Below are positions 8,700 through 18,096 of a stretch of 64,000 nt of DNA, one piece after another. Every line of letters begins with the position of its first letter. Position 1 is the stretch's first letter. The stretch lies in the NCBI RefSeq assembly GCF_025460805.1, contig NZ_JAMXFJ010000004.1:364228-428227 (forward strand), written 5' to 3'. The translations under genes and the position numbers were made by a program. The stretch comes from Microvirga sesbaniae. GTDB lineage: Bacteria; Pseudomonadota; Alphaproteobacteria; Rhizobiales; Beijerinckiaceae. The notes beneath the pieces were generated by a model. That model worked only from the letters and a program-made list of their open reading frames with translations, made no database searches and was not told where the DNA came from.

Positions 8700-8724
8700 G
8701 GCCCTGCCGTGCCACGGCAGGGCC
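8700..8724. terminator. Strong hairpin between fabA and fabB
   Basis: Perfect 10-base arms GGCCCTGCCG and CGGCAGGGCC flank a 5-base loop. No T-run follows on either strand directly; an ATTCTTTTTTAAAG tract lies upstream on the plus strand. It could be a transcript-stabilising hairpin or a weak terminator between fabA and fabB. Confidence 0.45.
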
Positions 8725-8845
8725 TTCGAGCCTGGGACCACGCTTTCATCCCATTCGCATGGCTCAGTGTTGAGAATGCGCATCCTCGGCCTTACGTGTG
8801 GAATGGTTGAGGCTGGCAGTGAAGATCCTTTGAAGAGGTTAGGCT

Positions 8846-10069
8846 ATGAGGCGGGTCGTCGTCACCGGAATGGGCATCGTGTCGTCCATCGGCAACAACA
8901 CGCAGGAGGTTCTGGCCTCCCTGCGTGAAGCGAAGTCCGGCATCAGCAAGGCCGAGGACTACACGAAATACGGCTTCCGCTGCCAGGTTCACGGGGCTCC
9001 CAGCCTCAACCCCGAGGAGATCGTCGACCGGCGCGCCATGCGCTTCCACGCCCGGGGCACGGCCTGGAACCACGTGGCCATGGACCAGGCGATCCGGGAC
9101 GCCGGCCTCGAGGAGAGCGACATCTCCAACGAGCGCACCGGCATCATCATGGGCTCGGGCGGTCCGTCCACCCGCATCATCATGGAAGCGGCCGACATCA
9201 CCCGCGAGAAGGGCCCCAAGCGCATCGGCCCCTTCGCGGTCCCGAAGGCCATGTCGTCCACGGCATCGGCCACGCTGGCGACCTGGTTCAAGATCAAGGG
9301 CGTGAACTATTCGATCTCGTCCGCCTGCGCGACGTCCAACCACTGCGTCGGCAACGCCTACGAGATGATCCAGTACGGCAAGCAGGACGTGATGTTCGCC
9401 GGCGGCTGCGAGGACCTCGACTGGACCATGTCCAACCTGTTCGACGCCATGGGGGCCATGTCGACCAAGTACAACGATACCCCGTCCCGCGCCTCCCGGG
9501 CCTATGACGCCAATCGCGACGGCTTCGTCATCGCCGGCGGGGCGGGCGTGCTGGTGCTGGAGGAGCTGGAGCACGCCAAGGCGCGCGGCGCCCGGATCTA
9601 CGGCGAGATCGTCGGCTACGGCATGACCTCGGACGGCTACGACATGGTGGCCCCCTCGGGCGAGGGCGCGATCCGCTGCATGCGCATGGCCCTCAAGGAG
9701 GTCCACAATCCGGTCGACTACATCAACCCGCACGCCACCTCGACCCCGGTGGGCGACCAGAAGGAGATCGAGGCGATCCGCACGGTCTTCGGCGCCGGCG
9801 ACAAGTGCCCGCCGATCTCCGCGACGAAATCGCTCACCGGCCACTCGCTCGGCGCCACCGGCGTGCAGGAGGCGATCTACTCGCTTCTCATGATGAACAA
9901 CGGCTTCATCTGCGAGAGCGCCCATATCGACGAGCTCGATCCGGAATTCGCCGACATGAACATCGTCCGCAAGCGGATCGACGATGCCAGGATCGACACG
10001 GTCCTGTCGAACTCCTTCGGCTTCGGCGGCACCAATGCCACACTCGTCTTCAGCCGGTTCAACGGGTAA
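8846..10069 (+). CDS. fabB: Beta-ketoacyl-ACP synthase I FabB
   Basis: 407 residues. The Cys-His-His triad of elongating ketoacyl synthases is complete: Cys161 in '[10 protein letters not shown]', His in '[11 protein letters not shown]' and His in '[11 protein letters not shown]'. The '[20 protein letters not shown]' stretch is FabB-like rather than FabF-like. It extends cis-3-decenoyl-ACP made by FabA and so is needed for unsaturated fatty acids. AGAGG precedes the ATG at 8846. It lies 218 bases after fabA, with a hairpin between, and upstream of fabI. Confidence 0.94.
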   Translation: MRRVVVTGMGIVSSIGNNTQEVLASLREAKSGISKAEDYTKYGFRCQVHGAPSLNPEEIVDRRAMRFHARGTAWNHVAMDQAIRDAGLEESDISNERTGIIMGSGGPSTRIIMEAADITREKGPKRIGPFAVPKAMSSTASATLATWFKIKGVNYSISSACATSNHCVGNAYEMIQYGKQDVMFAGGCEDLDWTMSNLFDAMGAMSTKYNDTPSRASRAYDANRDGFVIAGGAGVLVLEELEHAKARGARIYGEIVGYGMTSDGYDMVAPSGEGAIRCMRMALKEVHNPVDYINPHATSTPVGDQKEIEAIRTVFGAGDKCPPISATKSLTGHSLGATGVQEAIYSLLMMNNGFICESAHIDELDPEFADMNIVRKRIDDARIDTVLSNSFGFGGTNATLVFSRFNG

Positions 10070-10070
10070 A

Positions 10071-10192
10071 GCATCATGCGGACGAAAGCGGGTCACTGAC
10101 GTGGCCCTTCGGGTCCGCTCGGACGATGTGCTCTTCAAAAGGGGGCATCGGATAAATCCCAAAAGTGGTTTCCACTTTTGGGTCCGATGCTC
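10071..10192. repeat. Family 1 palindromic repeat, copy C (composite)
   Basis: The right half (10145-10192) is the AAAAGTGG/CCACTTTT hairpin, with a five-base TAAAT insertion in its left arm. The left half (10071-10132) is a degenerate second hairpin. Its interior holds GACGTGGCCCTTCGGGTC, an 18-base module also present in reverse orientation in copy G at 52757. The element lies between fabB and fabI. Confidence 0.75.
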
Positions 10193-10348
10193 TACCGTCA
10201 TAAACCTGAGACAGCTGCATGCGATGCCCCGACGAACCCAAGGGGACCTCGCATGGACACGCTGAATCATACCGACATTCCGGCTCGCGATGCACACTTT
10301 CATAACAATTCGCGTCGCACCATGGAGCCGATGCATAGGGGGACCCAA

Positions 10349-11179
10349 GTGACCGGTCTGATGCAAGGAAAGCGCGGCCTCATCATGGGCGTCGCCAACG
10401 ACCATTCCATCGCCTGGGGCATCGCTAAGACCCTGGCCCAGCACGGGGCGGAGCTCGCCTTCACCTATCAGGGCGAGGCTCTGGGCAAGCGGGTCGCTCC
10501 CCTGGCGCAGTCGCTCGGCTCCAGCTTGGTGATCCCCTGCGATGTGGAGGACATCGCCTCCGTCGATGCGGTGTTCGAGACCCTGGACCGGCAGTGGGAG
10601 AACCTCGATTTCGTCGTCCACGCGATCGGCTTCTCCGACAAGTCGCAGCTCAAGGGCTCCTATGTGGACGTCACCACCCGGGAGAACTTCTCGCGCACCA
10701 TGGTGATCTCCTGCTTCTCCTTCACGGAAATCGCCCAGCGCGCCGCCAAGAGGATGAGGAACGGCGGGTCGCTCCTGACCCTGACCTATGGCGGCTCGAC
10801 CCGGGTCATGCCCAACTACAACGTGATGGGCGTGGCCAAGGCGGCCCTGGAAGCCTCCATGCGCTACATCGCGTCCGATCTCGGCCCCCAGGGGATCCGC
10901 TGCAACGCGATCTCGGCCGGCCCCGTGCGAACGCTGGCCGGCGCGGGCATCTCGGACGCCCGCCTCATGTTCACCTACCAGAAGGCCCATGCCCCCCTGC
11001 GCCGGACGGTGACCATCGAGGATATCGGCGGCTCGGCCCTCTACCTGTTGTCGGACCTCTCCAACGGCGTGACCGGCGAGATCCACTACGTGGATTCGGG
11101 CTACAACATCATCTCGATGCCGCGCCCCGAGGTGCTCAAGGCCCAGGATGCCGCGGGCGTGACCGGGGAAGAGGGCTGA
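10349..11179 (+). CDS. fabI: Enoyl-ACP reductase FabI (NADH)
   Basis: 276 residues from GTG 10349, preceded by AGGGGGA at six bases. An ATG at 10253 would add 32 residues not typical of the family. The nucleotide-binding segment is 'GLIMGVANDHSIAWGIAK'. The active-site residues of FabI are present as Tyr147, Tyr157 and Lys164 in the 'YGG...PNYNVMGVAKAALEAS' region. It performs the last reduction of each fatty-acid elongation cycle. Its place after fabA and fabB is the usual rhizobial irr-linked cluster; another fabI copy may exist elsewhere in the genome. Confidence 0.92.
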   Translation: MTGLMQGKRGLIMGVANDHSIAWGIAKTLAQHGAELAFTYQGEALGKRVAPLAQSLGSSLVIPCDVEDIASVDAVFETLDRQWENLDFVVHAIGFSDKSQLKGSYVDVTTRENFSRTMVISCFSFTEIAQRAAKRMRNGGSLLTLTYGGSTRVMPNYNVMGVAKAALEASMRYIASDLGPQGIRCNAISAGPVRTLAGAGISDARLMFTYQKAHAPLRRTVTIEDIGGSALYLLSDLSNGVTGEIHYVDSGYNIISMPRPEVLKAQDAAGVTGEEG

Positions 11180-11394
11180 GGCGGTCGGACGACGGGCGGA
11201 AGGGCTCCGGCTGGCCTTCCCGCCTTGGGCGTCCCCGGCCTCGGACGCGCGCTTAACCTTACCTGTAAAGCATCAGTCGAGTTCAGCTCCTCCAGCTCCC
11301 TGGAGAGGGCGGATCGCGCCGTTCGCCCTGATGGACAGGACTCACAATATAGGCCAAGAATTTATTCGATATTTGCGGCATCCTGGTTTGCCCT

Positions 11395-14034
11395 ATGCAT
11401 TGGAATGAGGACGTCGGACTCGCCTCGGCACGTGAGACATCTCGGGAAGATTTGCTCCTGACGCAGAGGATTAATCCGAGCATCGACGATAGTCTGTATC
11501 AATATGCGTTCGCCTTGAGCCGGCAGATTCCCTGGCTGGCCGATTCGGACGGGAAGGTGGTTCAGGTCGGGCCCGGCTGGGCCGAGTGGATCGGTCTGCC
11601 GCCCGAGCAGCTGGTCGACAACGGTTGGGTGAAGCTGGTCCACCCCGACGACCTGCCCCGGCTGCTCCAGTCCAGACGCGAGAGTCTCGCCAGCGGGTCG
11701 CCCTATCAATGCGAATATCGGATCAGGACGGCCGACGGGGCTTTCCGCTGGTGCCGCTCCAGTTCGGCGGCCCGGCGCGACGACACCGGGGCGATCGCCT
11801 TCTGGTACGGCACCACGGAAGACATCCACGACCGGAAGGAGGCGGAGCTGACCCTCCAGGGTCAAGCCCGCGTGCTGGAGATGGTTGCCGCCGGCCAGGC
11901 GCTCGGGGACATCCTGGCCGCGCTCTGCCGGCTGGCGGAAGCGCAGCTGCCCGGCGCGCGGTGCTCGGTCCTGCTGCACGATCCGGAGCATGGACGGCTC
12001 CGGCACGGCGCCGCCCCCGGCCTGCCGGCCGCCTACAATGCCGCGGTCGACGGCTTGAGGACCGGTCCGGTGGCGGGATCCTGCGGGACGGCCGTTCACA
12101 CCCGCAGCAGCGTCATCGTCACCGATATCGCGTCGGACCCCCTCTGGGCGCCCTGGCGCGAACTCGCCCTGTCCCACCATCTCCGGGCCTGCTGGTCGAA
12201 GCCGATCGTCTCCCGGTCCGGCGACGTGCTCGGCACGTTCGCCTCCTATTACGACGAGCCCCGCACCCCGACCTGCGACGAAATGGAGCGCATGGAGGCC
12301 GTGCTGCATCTGGCCGCGCTGGCCCTGGAGCGGCAGCGGGACGACGCGGCCCTGCGCGAAAGCGAGGCGCATCACCGCCACTCCGTCGAGCTCAATCCTC
12401 AGATTTCGTGGACGGCCGATCCGCAGGGCAATCTCCTCGACGTCTCGTCGCGCTGGTGCGATCGCACCGGCACGGGCATGGACGATGCGCTCGGCTCCGG
12501 CTGGACCCGGTCGCTTCATCCGGACGACCTGCCCCTCACCCTGGACCGGTGGTCCCGTTCCCTGGCGACAGGCCAGGAGCTCGACGTGGATTATCGCCTG
12601 CGCATGGCGGACGGGACCTATCGCTGGTTCCGCTCCCGGGCGGCGGCCCGGCGCGCCGGGGACGGAACCGTGATCCGCTGGTACGGGACGGTGGAGGACA
12701 TCCACGACCGCAAGCTCACGGAGGAAACCCTCCGCTGGGCGGCCCACCACGACGATCTCACGGGCCTCGCCAACCGCAGGCTGTTCCGCGAGCGCCTGCA
12801 GCAGGCGCTCGACGGAACCTCGGGTCCGTCCCGGGCGACAGGCCTTCTGGTGATGGACCTCGACCACCTCAAGCAGATCAACGACCGGTTCGGTCACGAT
12901 GCCGGGGACGCTCTCCTGAAGGAGTTCGCCCAGCGCCTGCGCAGCGTCGCAGACTCCGCGGACACGATCGCCCGTCTCGGCGGTGACGAGTTCGCCGTCA
13001 TCCTGCCGGAGATCGCCGGCGAGGGGGACGTGACCCGGATGGCCGACACCATCCTGGCCCGCATGCAGGAGCCCCTGAAGCGGGACGGCAAGCTGCTGGA
13101 CTGCCGCACCAGCATCGGGGGTGCGGTTTCGGTCGGCACCGGCATGAGCCCGGAAGAGCTCCAGAAGCAGGCCGATCTGGCGCTCTACCGCAGCAAGACC
13201 TCAGGACGCGGCTCGTTCAGGATGTTCGTCGCGACCATGCGCGAGGAGTCGCAACGGACCGCCTCGGCCCTCGACGTGGCGGTGCGGGCGGTGGCATCGG
13301 ACTGGATCGTGCCGTTCTATCAGCCGAAGGTGATGCTGGCCACGGGCGCGCTGAGCGGGTTCGAAGCGCTCCTGCGCTGGCATCATCCGGACGGCGGAAT
13401 CCAGTCGCCGGAAAAGATCGCGCCCGCCTTCAACGACACCGAGCTCGGCACCGCCATCGGCGAGCGCATGCGCTCATGCATCTTCCGGGACATCCGCGGC
13501 TGGCTCGATGCGGGCCTCGATGTCGGGCGCATCGCGATCAACGTGTCGGCCGCCGAGTTCCGGCGCGACAATTATGCCGAGCGGGTGCTCGACGACCTGA
13601 GACGCATGGAGGTGCCGGCCCGCTGCCTCGAGGTGGAGGTCACCGAGAGCGTGTTTCTCGATTCCGGCGCCGAATACGTGGAGCGCGCCCTGCGGGCCCT
13701 GTGCGCGGAGGGCGTGACGATCGCCCTCGACGATTTCGGCACCGGCTACGCGTCGCTGTCGCACCTCAAGCGCTTCCCGGTCGACGCGATCAAGATCGAC
13801 CGGACCTTCGTGGGCGGCCTGGAGACCGATGCGGACGACGCCGCCATCGTCCGGGCGCTCCTGAGCCTGGGCCGCAATCTCGGCATCGAGGTGGTGGCCG
13901 AGGGCGTCGAGACCGCCTTCCAGGCGACGCTCCTGCAGCGCATGAGCTGCGATCTCGTGCAGGGCTACCATTTCGGCCGCCCCATGCCGGCCGGGAACGT
14001 GCCGCACTTCGTCACCTCGTGGGTGGGCGTGTGA
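11395..14034 (+). CDS. PAS-GAF-PAS-GGDEF-EAL cyclic-di-GMP protein
   Basis: 879 residues without a signal peptide or membrane helix. The order is PAS (about 35-150, ending 'GTTEDIHDRKEAE'), GAF (about 160-315), a second PAS (about 325-445, ending 'GTVEDIHDRKLTE'), GGDEF (about 450-612) and EAL (about 625-875). The diguanylate cyclase signature is intact (LGGDEF, 528-533) and so is the phosphodiesterase signature (EALLRW, 657-662, plus 'DDFGTGYASL' and 'EGVE'). The usual RxxD inhibitory site before GGDEF reads DSAD, so product inhibition through it is unlikely. Both activities may be retained. The gene is monocistronic. Confidence 0.92.
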   Translation: MHWNEDVGLASARETSREDLLLTQRINPSIDDSLYQYAFALSRQIPWLADSDGKVVQVGPGWAEWIGLPPEQLVDNGWVKLVHPDDLPRLLQSRRESLASGSPYQCEYRIRTADGAFRWCRSSSAARRDDTGAIAFWYGTTEDIHDRKEAELTLQGQARVLEMVAAGQALGDILAALCRLAEAQLPGARCSVLLHDPEHGRLRHGAAPGLPAAYNAAVDGLRTGPVAGSCGTAVHTRSSVIVTDIASDPLWAPWRELALSHHLRACWSKPIVSRSGDVLGTFASYYDEPRTPTCDEMERMEAVLHLAALALERQRDDAALRESEAHHRHSVELNPQISWTADPQGNLLDVSSRWCDRTGTGMDDALGSGWTRSLHPDDLPLTLDRWSRSLATGQELDVDYRLRMADGTYRWFRSRAAARRAGDGTVIRWYGTVEDIHDRKLTEETLRWAAHHDDLTGLANRRLFRERLQQALDGTSGPSRATGLLVMDLDHLKQINDRFGHDAGDALLKEFAQRLRSVADSADTIARLGGDEFAVILPEIAGEGDVTRMADTILARMQEPLKRDGKLLDCRTSIGGAVSVGTGMSPEELQKQADLALYRSKTSGRGSFRMFVATMREESQRTASALDVAVRAVASDWIVPFYQPKVMLATGALSGFEALLRWHHPDGGIQSPEKIAPAFNDTELGTAIGERMRSCIFRDIRGWLDAGLDVGRIAINVSAAEFRRDNYAERVLDDLRRMEVPARCLEVEVTESVFLDSGAEYVERALRALCAEGVTIALDDFGTGYASLSHLKRFPVDAIKIDRTFVGGLETDADDAAIVRALLSLGRNLGIEVVAEGVETAFQATLLQRMSCDLVQGYHFGRPMPAGNVPHFVTSWVGV

Positions 14035-14142
14035 GGATCGTCGCGGGCACCCTGCTTCACGGCGGCGCGAGAAAGCCAACCTTGGCCTTGCCAGCGCCAT
14101 GATCGGACGGCACGAGAGACTTTCCTTACGTGAGTTCCGCCC

Positions 14143-14769
14143 ATGATCCTGTCCCGCCGCGTCGTTCTCGCCGGCCTCGCCCTGTCCGGCACGAAAGTTC
14201 CCGTCCTCGCGCAAGCCGCCCCGGAGCCGCAGCTGATCCCGGTGGAGCTGATCGAGAACGCCCTGAGCCTGCCCTCGGCCGTGCGCCTCGGCCACCCGCA
14301 TGGCGACGTGATCATGGTGGAGTATTTCGACTACAACTGCCCCTGGTGCAAACGCTCGGCGCAGGCCCTGCCCGAACTGCTCAAGGCCGAGCCCGAGCTC
14401 TCCTACGTGCTGGTGAATTTCGCCGTGCTGAGCCCGCAATCGGTCGCCGCCACCCGGGCGGCCCTGGCCTATCTGCAGCTCGCCGGCCCCGGGCGCTACC
14501 TGCCGCTGCACCTGGCCCTGTTCTCCTTGCGCGGCACGGTCGACGGAGCCCGGGCCCTGGCGGAGGCCGAGCGCCTCGGCGGCGACATGAAGCGCATGAC
14601 GGAACTCGCCGACAGCGAGACGACCACCGGCTGGATGAAAGACGCCTTCGCGACCGGCAGCGATCTCGGGCTCGTCGCGACTCCGTCGTTCCTGATCGGC
14701 ACGCAGGCCTATATCGGCGGCATGAGCCTGGAGCAGAAGCGCGACGCCATCGCCCGGGCCAGAGGGTAG
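14143..14769 (+). CDS. DsbA-family thiol oxidoreductase (periplasmic)
   Basis: 208 residues. The N-terminus 'MILSRRVVLAGLALSG' with paired arginines looks like a Tat-type or Sec signal, with cleavage probably near residue 24-26 ('LAQAA'). The thioredoxin-fold active site is Cys66-Pro-Trp-Cys69, and the cis-proline loop reads 'ATPSFLIG'. Such proteins form or rearrange disulfides in exported proteins. CPWC differs from the CPHC of classical DsbA, so an isomerase or specialised partner is possible. It stands alone, about 110 bases after the c-di-GMP gene. Confidence 0.87.
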   Translation: MILSRRVVLAGLALSGTKVPVLAQAAPEPQLIPVELIENALSLPSAVRLGHPHGDVIMVEYFDYNCPWCKRSAQALPELLKAEPELSYVLVNFAVLSPQSVAATRAALAYLQLAGPGRYLPLHLALFSLRGTVDGARALAEAERLGGDMKRMTELADSETTTGWMKDAFATGSDLGLVATPSFLIGTQAYIGGMSLEQKRDAIARARG

Positions 14770-14800
14770 CGAACGCTGCGTCCCCGTTCCCGTCGCCGCC

Positions 14801-14880
14801 GGGTTCGTCCCGGTGATCTCGATCGTTCGAAGCGCAGCGCCTTCCCGGATCGGGATGGCCGGGACGAGCCCGGCCATGAT
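14801..14880. repeat. Family 2 paired-palindrome repeat, copy 1
   Basis: The left half holds TCCCGGTGATCTCGATCGTT. The right half is a hairpin with arms ATGGCCGGG and CCCGGCCAT. The linker GAAGCGCAGCGCCTT is shared with the copy at 42228. Confidence 0.8.
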
Positions 14881-14918
14881 TAGGGAAGAGTCGCGCCACT
14901 CGACCCTGCCCCTCCGTG

Positions 14919-15007
14919 TCATCACCGGGCCTGTCCCGGTGATCCCGATGGATTGAAGCGCCGACCCTCACCGGATCGGAATGGCCGGCACAGGGCCGGT
15001 GATGACG
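14919..15007. repeat. Family 2 paired-palindrome repeat, copy 2
   Basis: It begins TCATCACCGGG and ends GGGCCGGTGATGACG, so its ends are inverted repeats of one another. Internal CGGTGATCCCGATGG and GGATCGGAATGGCCGG segments match other copies. Confidence 0.8.
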
Positions 15008-15135
15008 TGCGGAGGGTGTCAGGACGTCGGGACGGGCGGGGGCCATGACGCGGAGGTTCCGTTGGCTGCACCACGCCTTCCCGCGTCGGAGCGGGGAAAG
15101 TTGCGGCCGGTCGGTGGACCCGTTAAGCCCCGGGC

Positions 15136-16659
15136 ATGTCGCTCATCCGCTCCTCGCTCCTGGTCGGCCTCGGCTCCGTGGCCTCGCGCGTCCTCGGCTT
15201 CGTCCGGGACATGCTGTTCGCCCAGGCCCTGGGCGCGGGGCCCGTGGCGGATGCGTTCCTCGCGGCCTTTCGCCTGCCCAACCTCGTCCGCCGTACCGTG
15301 GGCGAGGGCGGGCTCAACGCGGCCCTGATCCCGGCCCTCGGACGCCTGGAGCCGGAGGAGGCCGCCGTCACGGCCGGCGACGTGCTGGGCGTGTTCGGGC
15401 TGGCGCTCGTCGGGCTCACGGCCCTCGTGGAGCTCGGCGCGGGGGCGCTCGCCCTGCTGCTCGTGCCGGGGCTGCACGAGGACGGCGGAACCCTGGCCCT
15501 GGTGGCGCTCTATACCCGCCTGGCTTTCCCGATCGTGCCCTGTGCGGCCCTCGCGTCCATCGGGGCCGCCATCCTGAACCTGCACGGACGCTTCGTCGCG
15601 ACGGCCCTCGCGCCGCTCGCCGTCAACGGCGGCCTGATCCTGACGCTCCTGGCCCTGGAGGTCGTCGCGCCCCTCCCGCTCGCGCGGAAGGCCGCTTGGC
15701 TCGCGGGGGCGTCGAGCCTCGCGGGGCTGATCCAGCTCGCTCTCGTGGCTGCGGCCCTGCGGAGCGGCCGTGTCCGGCTCGTGCGCCTGCGCAGGCCGCG
15801 CCGGTCGCCGCTGCTGAAGAGCCTCCTTCTCGCCGGCTTTCCCGTGCTGGCGGCCAGCGGGGCCGTGCAGCTCTTCCTCCTCGCGGCGACCCAGATCGCC
15901 TCGTTCTGGCCTTCGGGCGTGTCCTGGCTCTACTACGCCGAGCGGGTCGTGCAGCTGCCGCTCGGGCTGATGGCGGCTCTCGGGTCGAGCCTGCTCCTGC
16001 CGGAACTGGCCCGCCGCCATCGGGCCGGCGAGATGCGGGCCGTCGTGGCCGCGCAGAACCGGGCGATCGAGGTCTCCCTTCTGCTCGCCCTGCCGGCGAG
16101 CGCCGCCCTGATCATCCTGGCCGGGCCCATGAGCCGCGTGCTGTTCGAGCGCGGCGCGTTCGGATCCGCCGACGCCGAGGGCACCGCCCTGGTGCTCATG
16201 GCCCTGAGCGTCGGCCTGCCCTTCGCCACCGCGGCCAAGGTGCTGAGCCAGACCCTGTTCGCCCGCGGCTCCCTGAAGGCCGCCGTCGCGGCGACGGCCT
16301 TCGGGCTCGCCGTCACGGTCGCGGCCGCCCTGGCCCTCGCCTGGCCCTTGGGCCCGGCCGGGATCGCCCTGGGGGTGAGCATCGGCTGCCTGGGCCATGC
16401 GGCCGCCGTGGCCGTCGGCCTTCGCCGATACGGCCTCTGGTCGCCCGACCGGGCCCTGGCCGGGCGGGTGGTGCGGATCGCCGCGGCGGCGGCCGCGATG
16501 GGCCTCGGACTCGCGGCCGCCACGCGCGTCCTCCCGCAGATCGGCACCCTGTCCCTCGCGGGGCTGTGCCTGGGGGGCCTCGCGGTCTACGGCCTTGCCG
16601 CCGTGGCGACCGGCGCCCTGACCCGGGACGATTGGACCGCGCTCACGAAACAATCGTGA
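15136..16659 (+). CDS. murJ: Lipid II flippase MurJ (MviN)
   Basis: 507 residues with about fourteen hydrophobic segments. It opens with the typical 'SSLLVGLGSVASRVLGFVRD' and 'FRLPNLVRRTVGEGGLNAA' signatures, including the conserved arginines in the first transmembrane region. MurJ flips undecaprenyl-linked peptidoglycan precursor across the inner membrane and is usually essential. The ATG at 15136 has no strong Shine-Dalgarno sequence. The stop codon lies inside the first unit of a short tandem repeat (16648-16726). trpS follows in the same direction, as in other Hyphomicrobiales. Confidence 0.93.
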   Translation: MSLIRSSLLVGLGSVASRVLGFVRDMLFAQALGAGPVADAFLAAFRLPNLVRRTVGEGGLNAALIPALGRLEPEEAAVTAGDVLGVFGLALVGLTALVELGAGALALLLVPGLHEDGGTLALVALYTRLAFPIVPCAALASIGAAILNLHGRFVATALAPLAVNGGLILTLLALEVVAPLPLARKAAWLAGASSLAGLIQLALVAAALRSGRVRLVRLRRPRRSPLLKSLLLAGFPVLAASGAVQLFLLAATQIASFWPSGVSWLYYAERVVQLPLGLMAALGSSLLLPELARRHRAGEMRAVVAAQNRAIEVSLLLALPASAALIILAGPMSRVLFERGAFGSADAEGTALVLMALSVGLPFATAAKVLSQTLFARGSLKAAVAATAFGLAVTVAAALALAWPLGPAGIALGVSIGCLGHAAAVAVGLRRYGLWSPDRALAGRVVRIAAAAAAMGLGLAAATRVLPQIGTLSLAGLCLGGLAVYGLAAVATGALTRDDWTALTKQS

Positions 16660-16726
16660 GAACCCGAAACAATCGCGAGAACCCGGAAAACATCACGAGA
16701 ACCCTGAAAACATCACGAGAACCCTT
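16648..16726 (+). repeat. Four tandem ~20-base units at the murJ 3' end
   Basis: Units begin at 16648, 16667, 16687 and 16707 and share the core AAA(C/A)A(A/C)TC(G/A)(T/C)GAGAACCC. The first unit includes the murJ stop codon and the last two are almost identical. Replication slippage is the likely origin; no function is evident. Confidence 0.85.
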
Positions 16727-16881
16727 GCATCGTGGCACGGCCCTGTCATAAGGCGCGCCTCGATGGAGCGATCGGACGCGGAAGACCCGCACGTCGCTCC
16801 GGGACAAGAAGTCAGACCTATCCGGGGCGGTTGGCGGTTGACCCTGAAACCCGCGCCTGCCCTCTGTCGGAGTTCAACACG

Positions 16882-17922
16882 ATGGCGCAGTTCAAGGAGC
16901 TGGTGTTCTCGGGCGTTCAGCCCACCGGCAATCTCCATCTCGGGAATTACCTCGGCGCCATCAAGCGCTTCGTCGCCATGCAGGAGAGCTTCGACTGCAT
17001 CTATTGCGTCGTCGACATGCACGCGATCACCGTGCCGCAGAACCCGGCCGACCTCACCCGCCAGATCCGCGAGGTGACCGCCGCGTTCCTGGCCGCCGGC
17101 ATCGATCCCAAGCGCCACATCGTGTTCAACCAGTCCCAGGTGCCGCAGCACGCGGAGCTCGCCTGGGTGTTCAACTGCGTGGCCCGGCTCGGCTGGCTCA
17201 ACCGCATGACCCAGTTCAAGGACAAGGCGGGCAAGGACCGGGAGAACGCCTCGGTCGGCCTCTACGCCTATCCGGACCTGATGGCGGCCGACATCCTGGT
17301 CTACCGGGCCACCCACGTGCCGGTGGGCGAGGACCAGAAGCAGCACCTGGAACTGACCCGCGACATCGCCCAGAAGTTCAACAACGACTGGGCGGAATCG
17401 ATTGCCGCGAACGGTTTCGGCGATGCCTTCTTCCCGCTGACCGAGCCGATGATCCAGGGCCCCGCCACCCGCGTCATGTCACTGCGCGACGGCTCCAAGA
17501 AGATGTCGAAATCGGACCCGTCCGACTACTCGCGCATCAACCTGACCGACGACGCCGACACCATCGCCCAGAAGGTGCGCAAGGCGAAGACCGATCCCGA
17601 GCCGCTGCCGAGCGAGGTCGAGGGCCTGAAGGCCCGGCCCGAGGCCGAGAACCTCGTGGCGATCTACGCGGCCCTCATGGACACGACGCCGGACGAGGTG
17701 CTGCGCCAGCATGGCGGCTCGCAGTTTTCCGGCTTCAAGGCCGCCCTCGTGGACGTGGCCGTGACGAAGCTCTCCCCCGTGGCCGACGAGATGCGCCGTC
17801 TCATGGCCGATCCCGGCCATATCGATGCGGTGCTCGCGGACGGTTCGGCCCGGGCCCGGGCCATTGCGTCGGTGACCATGGACGCCGTCAAGGATATCGT
17901 CGGCTTCGTGCGTGCGCGCTGA
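16882..17922 (+). CDS. trpS: Tryptophan--tRNA ligase
   Basis: 346 residues from ATG 16882. The class I synthetase signatures are both present: the HIGH-type '[13 protein letters not shown]' near residue 13 and '[13 protein letters not shown]' near residue 206. The TrpRS motif '[13 protein letters not shown]' is also visible. It charges tRNA-Trp. The frame is open upstream to 16732, but those codons cross the tandem repeats and do not look like the family N-terminus. It is followed by a composite palindromic repeat and the stress-protein gene. Confidence 0.95.
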   Translation: MAQFKELVFSGVQPTGNLHLGNYLGAIKRFVAMQESFDCIYCVVDMHAITVPQNPADLTRQIREVTAAFLAAGIDPKRHIVFNQSQVPQHAELAWVFNCVARLGWLNRMTQFKDKAGKDRENASVGLYAYPDLMAADILVYRATHVPVGEDQKQHLELTRDIAQKFNNDWAESIAANGFGDAFFPLTEPMIQGPATRVMSLRDGSKKMSKSDPSDYSRINLTDDADTIAQKVRKAKTDPEPLPSEVEGLKARPEAENLVAIYAALMDTTPDEVLRQHGGSQFSGFKAALVDVAVTKLSPVADEMRRLMADPGHIDAVLADGSARARAIASVTMDAVKDIVGFVRAR

Positions 17923-17963
17923 TGGTCGGGCTTGCTCTCGCCATGACGGCAGGGCAGCATCGA

Positions 17964-18075
17964 GCGCATCGTGCGGAAAAGTGGATCCGGTTTTCCGCGG
18001 AAACGATGCGCCAGCGAACAGATGGAGCATCGGATTCGATCCCAAAAGTGCCTTCCACTTTTGGGCCGATGCTCT
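17964..18075. repeat. Family 1 composite repeat, copy D (both hairpins)
   Basis: The left hairpin (17964-18011) has arms GCGCATCGT and ACGATGCGC around GGAAAAGTGGATCCGG. The right hairpin (about 18024-18075) has AGCATCGG...CCAAAAGTG and CACTTTTGGGCCGATGCT. It lies between trpS and usp. Confidence 0.9.
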
Positions 18076-18096
18076 GGTGATGCAGGAGAGCTGGCT

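Larger units (their letters stand above)
14770..15135. other. Intergenic region holding two family 2 repeats
   Basis: 366 bases without a credible gene. Two copies of the family 2 paired-hairpin element (14801-14880 and 14919-15007) fill most of it. No clear terminator or promoter is visible between them and murJ. Confidence 0.7.

Noticed and set aside
10253..10348. Upstream ATG for fabI at 10253
   Set aside because: It would add 32 residues unlike FabI. GTG 10349 has a better-placed ribosome site and gives the normal length.
8792..11086. A 764-codon open frame on the minus strand across fabB and fabI
   Set aside because: Both plus-strand genes have complete active sites. The antisense translation is rich in His/Gly/Arg/Asp as expected for a shadow frame.
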